DNA of 64,000 nt from Candidatus Pseudobacter hemicellulosilyticus (GTDB lineage Bacteria; Bacteroidota; Bacteroidia; Chitinophagales; Chitinophagaceae): NCBI GenBank assembly GCA_029202545.1, contig CP119311.1, forward strand, positions 5,704,001-5,768,000, written 5' to 3'. The notes below the pieces were generated by a model. It had not been told where the DNA came from. It searched no databases and saw only the letters and a program-made list of their open reading frames with translations. Made by a program: the position numbers and the translations under genes. The stretch's first letter is position 1. Each line of letters starts with the position of its first letter. Positions 50,622 through 58,830 of this stretch are shown piece after piece.

Positions 50622-52304
50622 TTATTTTCCTTTCTTCTGTTCTTTAGCCCAGGCGTCCTTGAGGGTAACGGTCCTGTTGAAGATCAGCTTGTCTTCCGAA
50701 GTATCCCTGTCCATGCAGAAATAACCTTTCCGCAGGAACTGGTAACGCTCATCAAATTTGGCGGAGCGCAGGGCCGGCTCAGCATAAGCGGAGCTGACTG
50801 CCTTCAGGGATTCCGGGTTGATATAGTCCTTGAAATCCCCCTCCTCGTTACCGGGATCTTCCACCTGGAAGAGGCGGTCGTACAAACGCAGCTCACAGTT
50901 GATGGCATGCGGAATGCTCACCCAGTGCAGCGTGCCCTGTACTTTAAGACCAGAGGTATCTTCCCCGCTTCTGCTCTCGGGGATATAGGTACATTTCAGC
51001 TCAATGACATTGCCATCGGCATCCTTCACTACTTCATCACACCTGATGATATAGGCGCTTTTCAGGCGCACCAGCTGGCCGGGGGCCAGGCGGAAGAATT
51101 TTTTGGGCGGGTTTTCCATGAAGTCTTCCCGCTCAATATACAGTTCCCGGCTGAAAGGCAGATCCCGGTGACCGGCATTGGGATCTTCGGGATTGTCCTC
51201 GCTTTTCAGCATCTCGGATTGTCCTTCAGGATAATTGCTGATAGTCACTTTCAGCGGATCGAAGACCACCATGCGGCGTAACGAGATCTTGTTGAGGTGC
51301 TCACGGATACAGAATTCCAGGAGCGACATCTCAATCAGGCTATCTCTTTTCACCACCCCTACCCGATCACAAAGATCACGGATAGATTCCGGCGTAAAGC
51401 CCCTGCGACGCAGGCCGCTGAGGGTGATCATCCGGGGATCATCCCAGCCAGTGACATATTTTTCATTGACCAGTTGCAGGAGCTTGCGTTTGCTCATCAC
51501 GTTGTAGGTGAGGTTGAGCCGGGCAAACTCGTACTGGCGGGAAGGGAATATTTCCAGTTGTTCTATGAACCATTCGTACAGGGGACGGTGCGGAATGAAT
51601 TCCAGCGTACAGATAGAATGGGTGATATTTTCAATGGCATCACTCTGTCCATGGGCAAAATCATACATGGGATAAATACACCATTTATCACCCGTGCGGT
51701 GGTGATGCGCATGCTTGATCCGGTAAATGATAGGATCGCGCATATGCATATTGGGCGAACTCATGTCCACTCTGGCACGCAGCACTTTCTCCCCGTCTTT
51801 GTACTGGCCGGCGCGCATTTCCGCAAAAAGTTGAAGGTTCTCTTCCACGCTGCGGTCTGCAAACTTGTTCCTTGCCCCGGGTTCGGTAGGGGAACCTTTC
51901 TGGGCAGCGATCTCTTCGGCCGTGGAATCATCCACATAGGCCAGGCCTTTCCGGATCAGTGTAACCGCAAATTCATATATCTGTTCAAAATAATCAGATG
52001 CATAAAAAATATTAGCCCATTGAAAACCAAGCCATTGCACATCAGCTTTGATACTTTCCACATATTCTGTTTCCTCGGTGGAAGGATTGGTATCATCAAA
52101 ACGGAGATTGGTTTTGCCGCCATACCTGAGGCCCAGGCCAAAGTTGAGGCAGATGCTTTTGGCGTGCCCGATATGCAGGTAGCCATTAGGTTCCGGCGGG
52201 AAACGGGTAAGGATGGATTGGTATTTTCCAGCCTTCAGGTCCTCCTCTACGATCTCTTCCAGGAAATTGAGATTTTTTTCTTGTTCTTTTTTGAGCTCTG
52301 TCAT
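50622..52304 (-). CDS. glnS: Glutaminyl-tRNA synthetase
   Basis: GlnRS charges tRNA-Gln with glutamine. The 560-aa class I enzyme has the HIGH motif at residues 44-47 (FPPEPNGYLHIGHAKS), the KMSKS equivalent VMSKRKL, and the C-terminal beta-barrel domains (LSREDFMEN-type ERE and GTLHWVS). Having GlnRS, the organism need not make Gln-tRNA only through the GatCAB route. The ATG 52304 is chosen because the HIGH region is then at its normal position, and TTG-N20-TACATTCG lies just upstream; the in-frame extension to 52427 reads through a terminator hairpin. Confidence 0.96.
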   Translation of the reverse strand: MTELKKEQEKNLNFLEEIVEEDLKAGKYQSILTRFPPEPNGYLHIGHAKSICLNFGLGLRYGGKTNLRFDDTNPSTEETEYVESIKADVQWLGFQWANIFYASDYFEQIYEFAVTLIRKGLAYVDDSTAEEIAAQKGSPTEPGARNKFADRSVEENLQLFAEMRAGQYKDGEKVLRARVDMSSPNMHMRDPIIYRIKHAHHHRTGDKWCIYPMYDFAHGQSDAIENITHSICTLEFIPHRPLYEWFIEQLEIFPSRQYEFARLNLTYNVMSKRKLLQLVNEKYVTGWDDPRMITLSGLRRRGFTPESIRDLCDRVGVVKRDSLIEMSLLEFCIREHLNKISLRRMVVFDPLKVTISNYPEGQSEMLKSEDNPEDPNAGHRDLPFSRELYIEREDFMENPPKKFFRLAPGQLVRLKSAYIIRCDEVVKDADGNVIELKCTYIPESRSGEDTSGLKVQGTLHWVSIPHAINCELRLYDRLFQVEDPGNEEGDFKDYINPESLKAVSSAYAEPALRSAKFDERYQFLRKGYFCMDRDTSEDKLIFNRTVTLKDAWAKEQKKGK

Positions 52305-52330
52305 ATCCCTTGCTTTAGGTGCATTATATG

Positions 52331-52361
52331 CGAATGTAGGATTTGTCCGGCTTGTGGCCAA
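52331..52361 (-). promoter_or_regulatory. Probable glnS promoter
   Basis: On the minus strand TTG (52361-52359) and TACATTCG (52338-52331) are 20 nt apart; the -7 differs from TAnnTTTG in one base. The predicted start of transcription is about 20 nt before the ATG. Confidence 0.4.
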
Positions 52362-52401
52362 GGGGTTTGACGGGTGGAGGGCAGGCCGGGGCATAAAAAA
52401 A

Positions 52402-52419
52402 GAGCTGTAGAAACAGCTC
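52402..52419 (-). terminator. Rho-independent terminator upstream of glnS
   Basis: GAGCTGT and ACAGCTC pair over a 4-nt loop; on the minus strand TTTTTTT follows. It lies 200 nt after the yggS stop, so the transcript it ends is either a long yggS 3' UTR or a small non-coding RNA. Confidence 0.7.
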
Positions 52420-52618
52420 CTTACCATTAATCAATAACCTATGAAAAACACTATTTAATTACAGGAGTAAAACTAATAAGCACCCGTCCGGTTAACGAAT
52501 CTATTCGACGGCTGGTTACAAAAGGCGGTTGAATGAAATGGAAAGAGCGATAAATCCATTGGCAGGTCCTGTTGAAGATTTTTGTCGCCAGGTTGTTAAC
52601 TACCCTCCGGTCGGCTCT
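52420..52618. other. Spacer between glnS and yggS, no gene seen
   Basis: With 52305-52419 this makes a 314-bp gene-free interval. The part next to yggS is AT-rich and has no open frame with resemblance to a family. As it is closed by a good minus-strand terminator at 52402-52419, it could hold a small RNA read leftward, but I see no promoter or known fold. Confidence 0.35.
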
Positions 52619-53305
52619 TCAGGAACGCGCCCCAAACAACAGGCTGCCTATCCGCACCATGGTGCTGCCAGCTTCCACTGCCAGCGCAAAATCGCCGCTC
52701 ATACCCATGGACAATATGGGAGGCTCCTGGAACAAGGCGGCCTGTCCTTTGCCGCTAAACAGTTCGCGGTATTCCTCAAACAACGCTTTGATATTGCCAA
52801 ATTCCTGGCGCAGCTGGTCAGTACTGTCCGTAAAGGAGGCCATACCCATCAGGCCGCGGATGCGGACATGCTGCAGGGCGGCCAGGTTACCGGCCGACAA
52901 AATTTCTGCCAGTTCCCGTGCATCCAGCCCAAACTTGGTTTCTTCCTGTGCAATATGTACCTGTAGCAGCACATCAATGGTGCGGTTGTTCTTTCCAGCC
53001 TGCTTGTTGATCTCCTGCAGCAGCCGGAGGCTGTCCACCCCATGGATGAGCTGTACAAAACCAGCAATGTATTTGACCTTATTGGATTGGAGATGCCCGA
53101 TAAAATGCCAGCGCAGATCGGCAGGCAACTGGGGCTGTTTATCTGCCAGCTCCTGCACATAGTTCTCGCCAAAATCCCGCTGTCCCAGTTCATAGAGGGC
53201 GCGGATATCACTCACGGGTTTGATCTTGGACACTGCTACCAGGGTAACGCCCTGGGATTGGAAGGTGCTTGTCAGCTGATGCCAGGCGATTTGATTGATT
53301 GCCAT
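52619..53305 (-). CDS. yggS: YggS/PROSC family PLP homeostasis protein
   Basis: The 228-aa protein is a fold-type III PLP-binding protein that keeps pyridoxal phosphate and amino-acid pools in balance; no enzyme activity is firmly known. The PLP lysine is Lys27 in VTLVAVSKIKPV. Other family parts are DFGENYVQELADKQ, WHFIGHLQSNKVK, VDVLLQVHIAQEETKFGL-type strand, and the C-terminal LSMGMSGDFALAVEAGSTMVRIGSLLFG that binds the phosphate. ATG 53305 is chosen; the in-frame reading to 53404 runs through a copy of the dispersed GGTTCGTCC element and a -7 box. Confidence 0.93.
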   Translation of the reverse strand: MAINQIAWHQLTSTFQSQGVTLVAVSKIKPVSDIRALYELGQRDFGENYVQELADKQPQLPADLRWHFIGHLQSNKVKYIAGFVQLIHGVDSLRLLQEINKQAGKNNRTIDVLLQVHIAQEETKFGLDARELAEILSAGNLAALQHVRIRGLMGMASFTDSTDQLRQEFGNIKALFEEYRELFSGKGQAALFQEPPILSMGMSGDFALAVEAGSTMVRIGSLLFGARS

Positions 53306-53328
53306 ACGGAACAGAAATGGTTTCGCGG

Positions 53329-53336
53329 CAAAGCTA
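53329..53336 (-). promoter_or_regulatory. -7 box TAGCTTTG of yggS
   Basis: Exact TAnnTTTG match on the minus strand, 23 nt before the ATG at 53305. Confidence 0.45.
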
Positions 53337-53382
53337 CAGGAAAGCAGGTATAGTCCCTGTTCTTTACCACAAACTAAATACA

Positions 53383-53398
53383 GTTTTGGGACGAACCA
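53383..53398 (-). repeat. Copy of dispersed GGTTCGTCCC element between the acyl-CoA dehydrogenase gene and yggS
   Basis: On the minus strand it reads GGTTCGTCCCAAAACT, matching 26830-26845 (with one extra C) and the plus-strand copies at 6711 and 37478. It lies 138 nt after the stop of the acyl-CoA dehydrogenase gene. Confidence 0.5.
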
Positions 53399-53473
53399 AC
53401 CCATTCTTCGCAGTACAGCAGAACAGTGACGTGGAAGAATCTCCGGCAGGATTTCTTTCCTAAATAAAAAATA

Positions 53474-53502
53474 CCGGAGGGCAACACTTATTGCTCCTCC
53501 GG
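53474..53502 (-). terminator. Terminator of the acyl-CoA dehydrogenase gene
   Basis: CCGGAGGGCAA and TTGC-T-CCTCCGG form an 11-bp stem with a one-base bulge; the minus-strand tail is TATTTTTTATTT. It begins 35 nt after the stop. Confidence 0.75.
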
Positions 53503-53536
53503 CATACAGGGACTGTACGGCCTTCCGGCCAATCCT

Positions 53537-54691
53537 TTATTTCAATATGGATCTGCTGATCACGATCCTTTGCACTTCTGAAGTGCCTTCATAGATCTGG
53601 GTGATCTTAGCGTCACGCATCAGCCGCTCCACATGATATTCTTTTACGTATCCATAGCCGCCATGGATCTGTACGGCTTCCACGGAGGTCCACATAGCCG
53701 TTTCACTGGCATATACCTTTGCCATGGAAGAACTGAGTCCATAATCCTGGTGCTGGTCTTTGTCCCAGGCGGCTTTCAGACAAAGCAGGCGTGCTGCTTC
53801 CACCCTGGTAGCCATATCCGCCAGCTTGAACTGGATGGCCTGGTGATGCATGATCTCCTTGCCAAAGGCCTTTCTTTCCTTGGCATATTTCAGGGCCAGC
53901 TCATAGGAGCCGCTGGCAATACCCAGCGCCTGTGAAGCAATGCCAATGCGGCCGCCGGCCAGTGTTTTCATGGCAAAGGTGAAACCAAAACCATCTTCCC
54001 CGATACGGTTGGCCTTGGGCACTTTCACGTCATTGAACAGGATGGTATGCGTATCACTGCCGCGGATGCCCAGTTTGTTCTCTTTGGCGCCTACTGTAAC
54101 ACCCGGCCATTTCTTTTCAACTATAAATACATTGATGCCCTTGGGTCCTTTGGCGACATCCGTCTGCGCCATGACCAGGTACACCGAGGCGGAAGAACCA
54201 TTGGTGATCCAGTTCTTGGTGCCATTCAGGAGATAATAATCACCCATATCTTCGGCTGTTGTACGCTGTGAGGTGGCGTCACTGCCCGCTTCCGGCTCAC
54301 TCAGCAGGAAGGCGCCGATATACAGCTCACCATCTTTGCGACCCTGCGCCAGCGGCACCAGGTATTGTTCTTTCTGGGCTTCATTGCCATAGGCTTCCAG
54401 CCCCCAGCTCACCAGGCTGTTGTTCACGCTCATACAAACACTGACGCTGGCGTCAATCTTACTGATCTCTTCCATAGCCAGTACATAGCTTACAGTGTCC
54501 ATACCGGAACCACCGTATTTTGGATCTACCATCATACCCATAAATCCCAGCTCTGCCAGCTTGTATACCTGTTCTTTTGGAAAATGCTGCTGCTCGTCGC
54601 GCTCAATAACGCCAGGCAGGCATTCCTGCTGTGCAAAATCACGGGCAGCTTTCCGGATCATCAAATGTTCTTCTGATAATTGAAATTGCAT
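53537..54691 (-). CDS. Acyl-CoA dehydrogenase (short-chain type)
   Basis: The 384-aa FAD enzyme makes the 2,3-double bond in acyl-CoA thioesters during fatty or branched-chain acid breakdown, passing electrons to ETF. Visible features are the FAD/substrate segment LLSEPEAGSDATSQRT, the NGTKNWITNG strand, and KAFGKEIMHHQAIQFKLADMAT. At the C-terminus the catalytic Glu368 lies in TQIYEGTSEVQR. Length and motifs fit the butyryl/short-chain group, but chain length cannot be fixed. ATG 54691 is chosen; the TTG at 54700 adds three residues. A TATATTTG -7 box lies about 70 nt upstream. Confidence 0.95.
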   Translation of the reverse strand: MQFQLSEEHLMIRKAARDFAQQECLPGVIERDEQQHFPKEQVYKLAELGFMGMMVDPKYGGSGMDTVSYVLAMEEISKIDASVSVCMSVNNSLVSWGLEAYGNEAQKEQYLVPLAQGRKDGELYIGAFLLSEPEAGSDATSQRTTAEDMGDYYLLNGTKNWITNGSSASVYLVMAQTDVAKGPKGINVFIVEKKWPGVTVGAKENKLGIRGSDTHTILFNDVKVPKANRIGEDGFGFTFAMKTLAGGRIGIASQALGIASGSYELALKYAKERKAFGKEIMHHQAIQFKLADMATRVEAARLLCLKAAWDKDQHQDYGLSSSMAKVYASETAMWTSVEAVQIHGGYGYVKEYHVERLMRDAKITQIYEGTSEVQRIVISRSILK

Positions 54692-55022
54692 AAGGCTCAA
54701 TTTTGGACTTTGCCGGATACCTGTTCAGGGGCATCCATTATGTATGTTTAAGGAAGGGTACAAATATAGGGTAGATGAAGCATTTAACTAACATTTGTTC
54801 GTATAACTTTCGATGATTTCGCTATCTTTACAGACAGATTGTTGAATTTATACCTTGTTATGCTGATCCAATCTCACAGACCCCTTCTCTGTTCTGCCTT
54901 CGCCCAGCTGCTGTTGCCGGTGAATTTTTATATCCCTGTGTAAGTCGTCTCTGCACAGGATTTCCTGGTTATACTGTTCATTCGCCCAACGAAAGACATT
55001 TTGTGTCATCAATTATTGCTAT
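54692..55022. other. Divergent promoter spacer between acyl-CoA dehydrogenase and arginase genes
   Basis: This 331-bp stretch holds TATATTTG (54761-54768, minus) for the dehydrogenase. For the arginase-family gene it holds TAACTTTC (54804-54811) or TATCTTTA (54823-54830). Downstream of these a 27-codon ATG frame at 54860-54943 lies in the arginase leader; whether it is translated is unknown. I see no other gene. Confidence 0.4.
54761..54768 (-). promoter_or_regulatory. -7 box TATATTTG of the acyl-CoA dehydrogenase gene
   Basis: Exact TAnnTTTG match on the minus strand, 69 nt before the ATG. Confidence 0.45.
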
Positions 55023-55970
55023 ATGAAGAATATCAAGTTGATAGAAGTTCCGTCAGAGATCGGTGCAGGCACCAGGGGCGCCAGCCTGGGCATTGATGCC
55101 ATTAAGATTGCCGCCCTGGATTTCATGAGCAATTTCTTTATTCATTTTCCATCGGAAAAGATCCCCACTGAAAACAAGTTATTGTACGAACCTATAGAAT
55201 CCCCTTACGCCAAACGCATCAAAGGCATTATGGCCCTATACGAAAGGGTGAGCAAGGCCGTACATGACAGTATTAAGAATAATTTTTTCCCGGTAGTACT
55301 CAGCGGGGATCACAGTATTGCCGGCGCCACCATGGCCGGCATCCGCATGGCCAAACCCAAAAGCAGGCTGGGTGTCATCTGGATTGACGCCCACGCCGAT
55401 CTGCATACGCCTTATACCACCCCTTCCGGGAATATCCATGGCATGCCGCTGGCCGCCACCATCAATGAGGACAATGAAGAATGCGCCGTGCATGAACTGG
55501 ATGAAGAAACTGCCAGACAATGGAATTTCCTGAAGACCATTGGTAAGATAGCACCCAAGGTGTTGCCAGAAGACATCGTCTTTATCTCCCTGCGCGATTT
55601 TGAAAAGGAAGAAAAATACCTGATCGATAAATACGGAATGAAGGTGATCTCTACCAACGAGGTGCGCCGCAAAGGACCGGAGAATATTGTACGCAGTGTT
55701 ACCCGCTACCTGTCCGACTGCACCGATATCTATATCAGCTTTGACGTGGACAGCCTGGACTCTTCCATCTCCAAGGGCACCGGAACCCCTGTCGGGAACG
55801 GCCTGCGGGAAAGAGAGGCCGAGGACCTGATCAGCAAGTTCATGCAGCTGCGCAAGATCTGCTGCTTTGAGATCACAGAAGTAAATCCCACGCTGGATAA
55901 AGAGAACCTCATGAGCGAGATCGCCTTCAATATCCTGCAGCGCAGCGTAAATGTATTAATGATGAACTAA
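55023..55970 (+). CDS. Arginase/agmatinase/formimidoylglutamase family hydrolase
   Basis: The 315-aa manganese ureohydrolase has all metal-binding motifs: SGDHSIAGA, WIDAHADLHTP and SFDVDSLDSS, with GTPVGNGLREREAED behind. The N-terminal IEVPSEIGAGTRGASLG start is more like arginases than agmatinases, so arginine to ornithine and urea is the best guess; formimidoylglutamase or guanidinobutyrase cannot be excluded. No urease, ornithine or histidine-breakdown gene is next to it. It has a long leader of roughly 200 nt with a small open frame. Confidence 0.88.
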   Translation: MKNIKLIEVPSEIGAGTRGASLGIDAIKIAALDFMSNFFIHFPSEKIPTENKLLYEPIESPYAKRIKGIMALYERVSKAVHDSIKNNFFPVVLSGDHSIAGATMAGIRMAKPKSRLGVIWIDAHADLHTPYTTPSGNIHGMPLAATINEDNEECAVHELDEETARQWNFLKTIGKIAPKVLPEDIVFISLRDFEKEEKYLIDKYGMKVISTNEVRRKGPENIVRSVTRYLSDCTDIYISFDVDSLDSSISKGTGTPVGNGLREREAEDLISKFMQLRKICCFEITEVNPTLDKENLMSEIAFNILQRSVNVLMMN

Positions 55971-55982
55971 GCCGGAGAGAGA

Positions 55983-56705
55983 TTATTTTTTGGGGTAATG
56001 GGCATTCAGCTCGTTGAACAGGATGATCAGGTCTTCCCGTTTGCTTAGCTTCAGCTTTTTGTCTTCTATGATCCTGGTAATTGTTTCCGCCTCTTCGGGC
56101 ATATTGGCGGTCAGGTCCGCTTCCGGCCTGCTGAGTTTAATGATGCGCCCCATAGGCAGGTAGGCGAAGAGCAGCGATTTATCTTCAAATGTTTTGATCT
56201 CCGGTTCACTATAGGTTTGCCTGACTTTCTTGATGGCTTTGCTCCGGTAGTCCAGCAACTGGAACTGACCATCCACCAGCACCTGGTAAAAGGTTTCTGT
56301 TTTATTCTTGCCAATAACAGGGTAACCGCTCCGGTAGGTAGCAGTTGTTTCCTTGTTCTCTTCTTTTTCGCGGATGCTGAACTCTTTTACAGGATCCACA
56401 AACTCATACAGACCATCGTTCTGTTTGAAGTAGACCAGGTTATTATACACATTGAACAACAGCGCTACCTCTTTGGCCATTTTGCCATTGCGGAAATGAA
56501 CCTCACCAAGGGTCCAGTCTTCCGTAGTAAAAGGCGATCCCTGTATATCAGGTTGTTTTTTTTCTTCCGTGCGGCGACCAGGAAATGGATACACCATACT
56601 TGACTGTGAGTTCAGGCCGGTAATAACCCCGCCGGTCTGCAGTTGTGCCTCAGCAATGGATGTTACAGAAAGCCCGACAAACAGGCAGAGGACCCCCTTC
56701 TTCAT
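55983..56705 (-). CDS. Secreted protein of unknown function, paralogue of the 30830-31471 product
   Basis: The 240-aa product has a signal peptide (VLCLFVGLSVTSIAEAQ). The mature protein is rich in charged strands, with ETFYQVLVDGQFQLLDY, FRNGKMAKEVALLFNVYNN and a C-terminal Lys-rich helix. It resembles the 213-aa product at 30830-31471 in order and spacing of strands, so the two form one family. No known domain is recognised. It is convergent with the arginase gene (12 bp gap). Confidence 0.78.
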   Translation of the reverse strand: MKKGVLCLFVGLSVTSIAEAQLQTGGVITGLNSQSSMVYPFPGRRTEEKKQPDIQGSPFTTEDWTLGEVHFRNGKMAKEVALLFNVYNNLVYFKQNDGLYEFVDPVKEFSIREKEENKETTATYRSGYPVIGKNKTETFYQVLVDGQFQLLDYRSKAIKKVRQTYSEPEIKTFEDKSLLFAYLPMGRIIKLSRPEADLTANMPEEAETITRIIEDKKLKLSKREDLIILFNELNAHYPKK

Positions 56706-56755
56706 AGCTCAAAAGTTTATACCCTAATTTACCGATTTCCGGCCCTAACCCGAAA

Positions 56756-57652
56756 TTAATCTTGCTGAAACATCCTTTTAAGACCCTCAGTAAACAAAAC
56801 CGGCTCATAACCCAGCACCTGGCGCGCCTTTTCGATCACAAAATCTGTTTTAGGCGGCCGCTTGCCGGGCTGGCTGAAACTGGAAGCGTCCACTTTTTCA
56901 ATCCGGCTGGCGTCCAGCTGAAAGTATGCTGCTGTTTGCAGCGCTATTTCGTAGGGCGAGAGGATATCTTTCCCGGCAATATGGAACAGGCCTGTAGCTT
57001 TCCGGGCAATCACCAGCCCGATACCCCGGGCCAGGTCCGCCACATAGGTGGGGGTACGCCACTGGTCGGATACTACTTTGATGGATTTACCCTGCTCCAG
57101 GCTCCCCTTCACCCAGCTGATGATATTACTTCTTGTTCCCTGCAAGGTATTGCCATACACAAGGCAGGTGCGGACAATGGTCCAGGGAAGTTCACTGGTT
57201 TGCACCATAGCCTCCGCCTGCAGCTTGCTGAATCCGTAAAAGCTGACCGGACCGGGCTCATCTTCTTCTGTATAGCGGCCTTTCTCTCCGTCAAAGACAA
57301 AATCTGTGGACACATAGATAAAATGGCTGCCGAGCGCTTCGGCATCTACCAGCAGCTGTGCCGTACCCTGCACATTGACCTTTTCACAGGCCTCAGGGTT
57401 CTGCTCACATTCGTCCACCTGCGTCATAGCGCCGGCATGCACCACTACTTCCGGGCGTTCCCGGCCCATAATGGCTTCCACCTGGAAGGGATCAGTAAAA
57501 TCAAGACTATGGTACCGGAAATGGTCACCCGCTTCAAAAGGGATCCGTTGCGGACCTTTACCTGTTGCAATAACAGTATAACCCTGTTCCAGTAATAATT
57601 TTACAAGATGCTGGCCCAGCAGGCCATTGGCACCGGTGATCAGTATTTTCAT
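56756..57652 (-). CDS. RmlD-like SDR (dTDP-4-dehydrorhamnose reductase family)
   Basis: The 298-aa protein is an extended short-chain dehydrogenase with the Rossmann loop GANGLLGQHLVKLL (residues 7-20), the VVHAGAMTQVDECEQNPE segment, and the YGFSKLQAEAM active site (Tyr and Lys). The family reduces dTDP-4-dehydrorhamnose to dTDP-rhamnose or related sugar nucleotides. No other rhamnose gene is near, so the substrate may differ. It starts 5 nt after the stop of the TlpA-like gene on the same strand, so the two are probably one unit. Confidence 0.85.
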   Translation of the reverse strand: MKILITGANGLLGQHLVKLLLEQGYTVIATGKGPQRIPFEAGDHFRYHSLDFTDPFQVEAIMGRERPEVVVHAGAMTQVDECEQNPEACEKVNVQGTAQLLVDAEALGSHFIYVSTDFVFDGEKGRYTEEDEPGPVSFYGFSKLQAEAMVQTSELPWTIVRTCLVYGNTLQGTRSNIISWVKGSLEQGKSIKVVSDQWRTPTYVADLARGIGLVIARKATGLFHIAGKDILSPYEIALQTAAYFQLDASRIEKVDASSFSQPGKRPPKTDFVIEKARQVLGYEPVLFTEGLKRMFQQD

Positions 57653-57657
57653 GCCTG

Positions 57658-58743
57658 TTAATTACAGCCCAGCAGTTCGCAGAGCTTTGCTTGCAATTGT
57701 TCGCCACGAAGGTTTTTGGCTACTATTTTACCGTTGGGATCTATCAGGAAGTTCTGGGGTATGCCTTCCACTTTGTAGGCCCTGGCCACTTCATTGTTCC
57801 AGTATTGCAGGTCGCTGACATGTGTCCAGGTAAGCTGGTCTTCCTCAATAGCCTGCACCCAGGCGGCTTTCTCCCTGTCCAGCGAAACGCCCAGTATGGT
57901 AAAATTCTTATTGCTGAACTTTTTATAAGCGAGTACTACGTTGGGGTTTTCCATACGGCAGGGGCCGCACCAGCTGGCCCAGAAATCTACCAGCACATAT
58001 TTACCCCGGTAGGCAGCCAGTGAAACGGGTTTACCCTCCGGATCGTTTTGTGTAAAGTCGATTGCCTGTGAACCTATAGCAGCCACATTCCTGTTGTCAA
58101 GCTGTTCTTTCATCAGCTTGCCAAAAAAACCCTGCTGCACAGTGGGTGTGAGCTGTACGTAACGCTTTTCCAGCCGCTCTCCATCCTGTTCCATCTGGAA
58201 GCTGATCACCATCAGGAAAGCAGCTACAGGAGAAGCTCTTTTATTGCTGATGAACTGATCCATGGCCGTTTGTATAACAGCCACCTGTTGTTTGTAGGCC
58301 AGCATCAGGGAATCATTCTCCCCCGCTCCCGGATTGCCGTTGAGCGCTGCGGCCTGCTGGTTGACAGTCACAAACAAAGGATCAAAGGTCTGTTGCATTT
58401 CCTGGAAGTCCTGGTGAATGGCCGAGCCCTTTATCTCCAGCGCGCGCATATTATCTGCACTGCCTTTCACGGTCAACTGTTCATTTCCCATGAACAGCAC
58501 GGTTTTCTTCTGGGCGCCGTCAAAGTTGAGCATGTACAGGTTGGGCTCTTTGATCAGCCCTTTCAATTCAAATACGCCCCCTTTGATCACGGCCCTGGCC
58601 AGGGTATCAGTAGGGACATTGGCATCCGAAAGAGATACCACGGCTTTATCGGGCACCCCGGTCACCTGGCCTTTGATCAGGAATCCCTGCTGAGCCCAGC
58701 CGAATGCGGGCAAAAGCAGGCCCGCCAACAACAACTTTTTCAT
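57658..58743 (-). CDS. TlpA-like thiol-disulfide oxidoreductase with N-terminal DUF4369
   Basis: The 361-aa secreted protein has a signal peptide (MKKLLLAGLLLPAFGWAQ), an N-terminal DUF4369 beta domain (FLIKGQVTGVPDKAVVSLSD) and a helical middle. The C-terminal thioredoxin domain has WCGPC in VLVDFWASWCGPCRMENP and the cis-Pro in GIPQNFLIDPNGKIV. Such proteins act in the periplasm in disulfide exchange, for example in cytochrome c maturation, and are numerous in Bacteroidota. ATG 58743 is chosen over 58770, since the signal peptide begins there. It lies 87 nt after hisIE on the same strand. Confidence 0.92.
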   Translation of the reverse strand: MKKLLLAGLLLPAFGWAQQGFLIKGQVTGVPDKAVVSLSDANVPTDTLARAVIKGGVFELKGLIKEPNLYMLNFDGAQKKTVLFMGNEQLTVKGSADNMRALEIKGSAIHQDFQEMQQTFDPLFVTVNQQAAALNGNPGAGENDSLMLAYKQQVAVIQTAMDQFISNKRASPVAAFLMVISFQMEQDGERLEKRYVQLTPTVQQGFFGKLMKEQLDNRNVAAIGSQAIDFTQNDPEGKPVSLAAYRGKYVLVDFWASWCGPCRMENPNVVLAYKKFSNKNFTILGVSLDREKAAWVQAIEEDQLTWTHVSDLQYWNNEVARAYKVEGIPQNFLIDPNGKIVAKNLRGEQLQAKLCELLGCN

Positions 58744-58830
58744 CTGTATAATTTTTATTTGCCGCTTCACTATTGTTATTCCCGGCCGGAACGCCCTGTT
58801 ATAGTAACTGAGCTGTTTTACCTGCGATCC

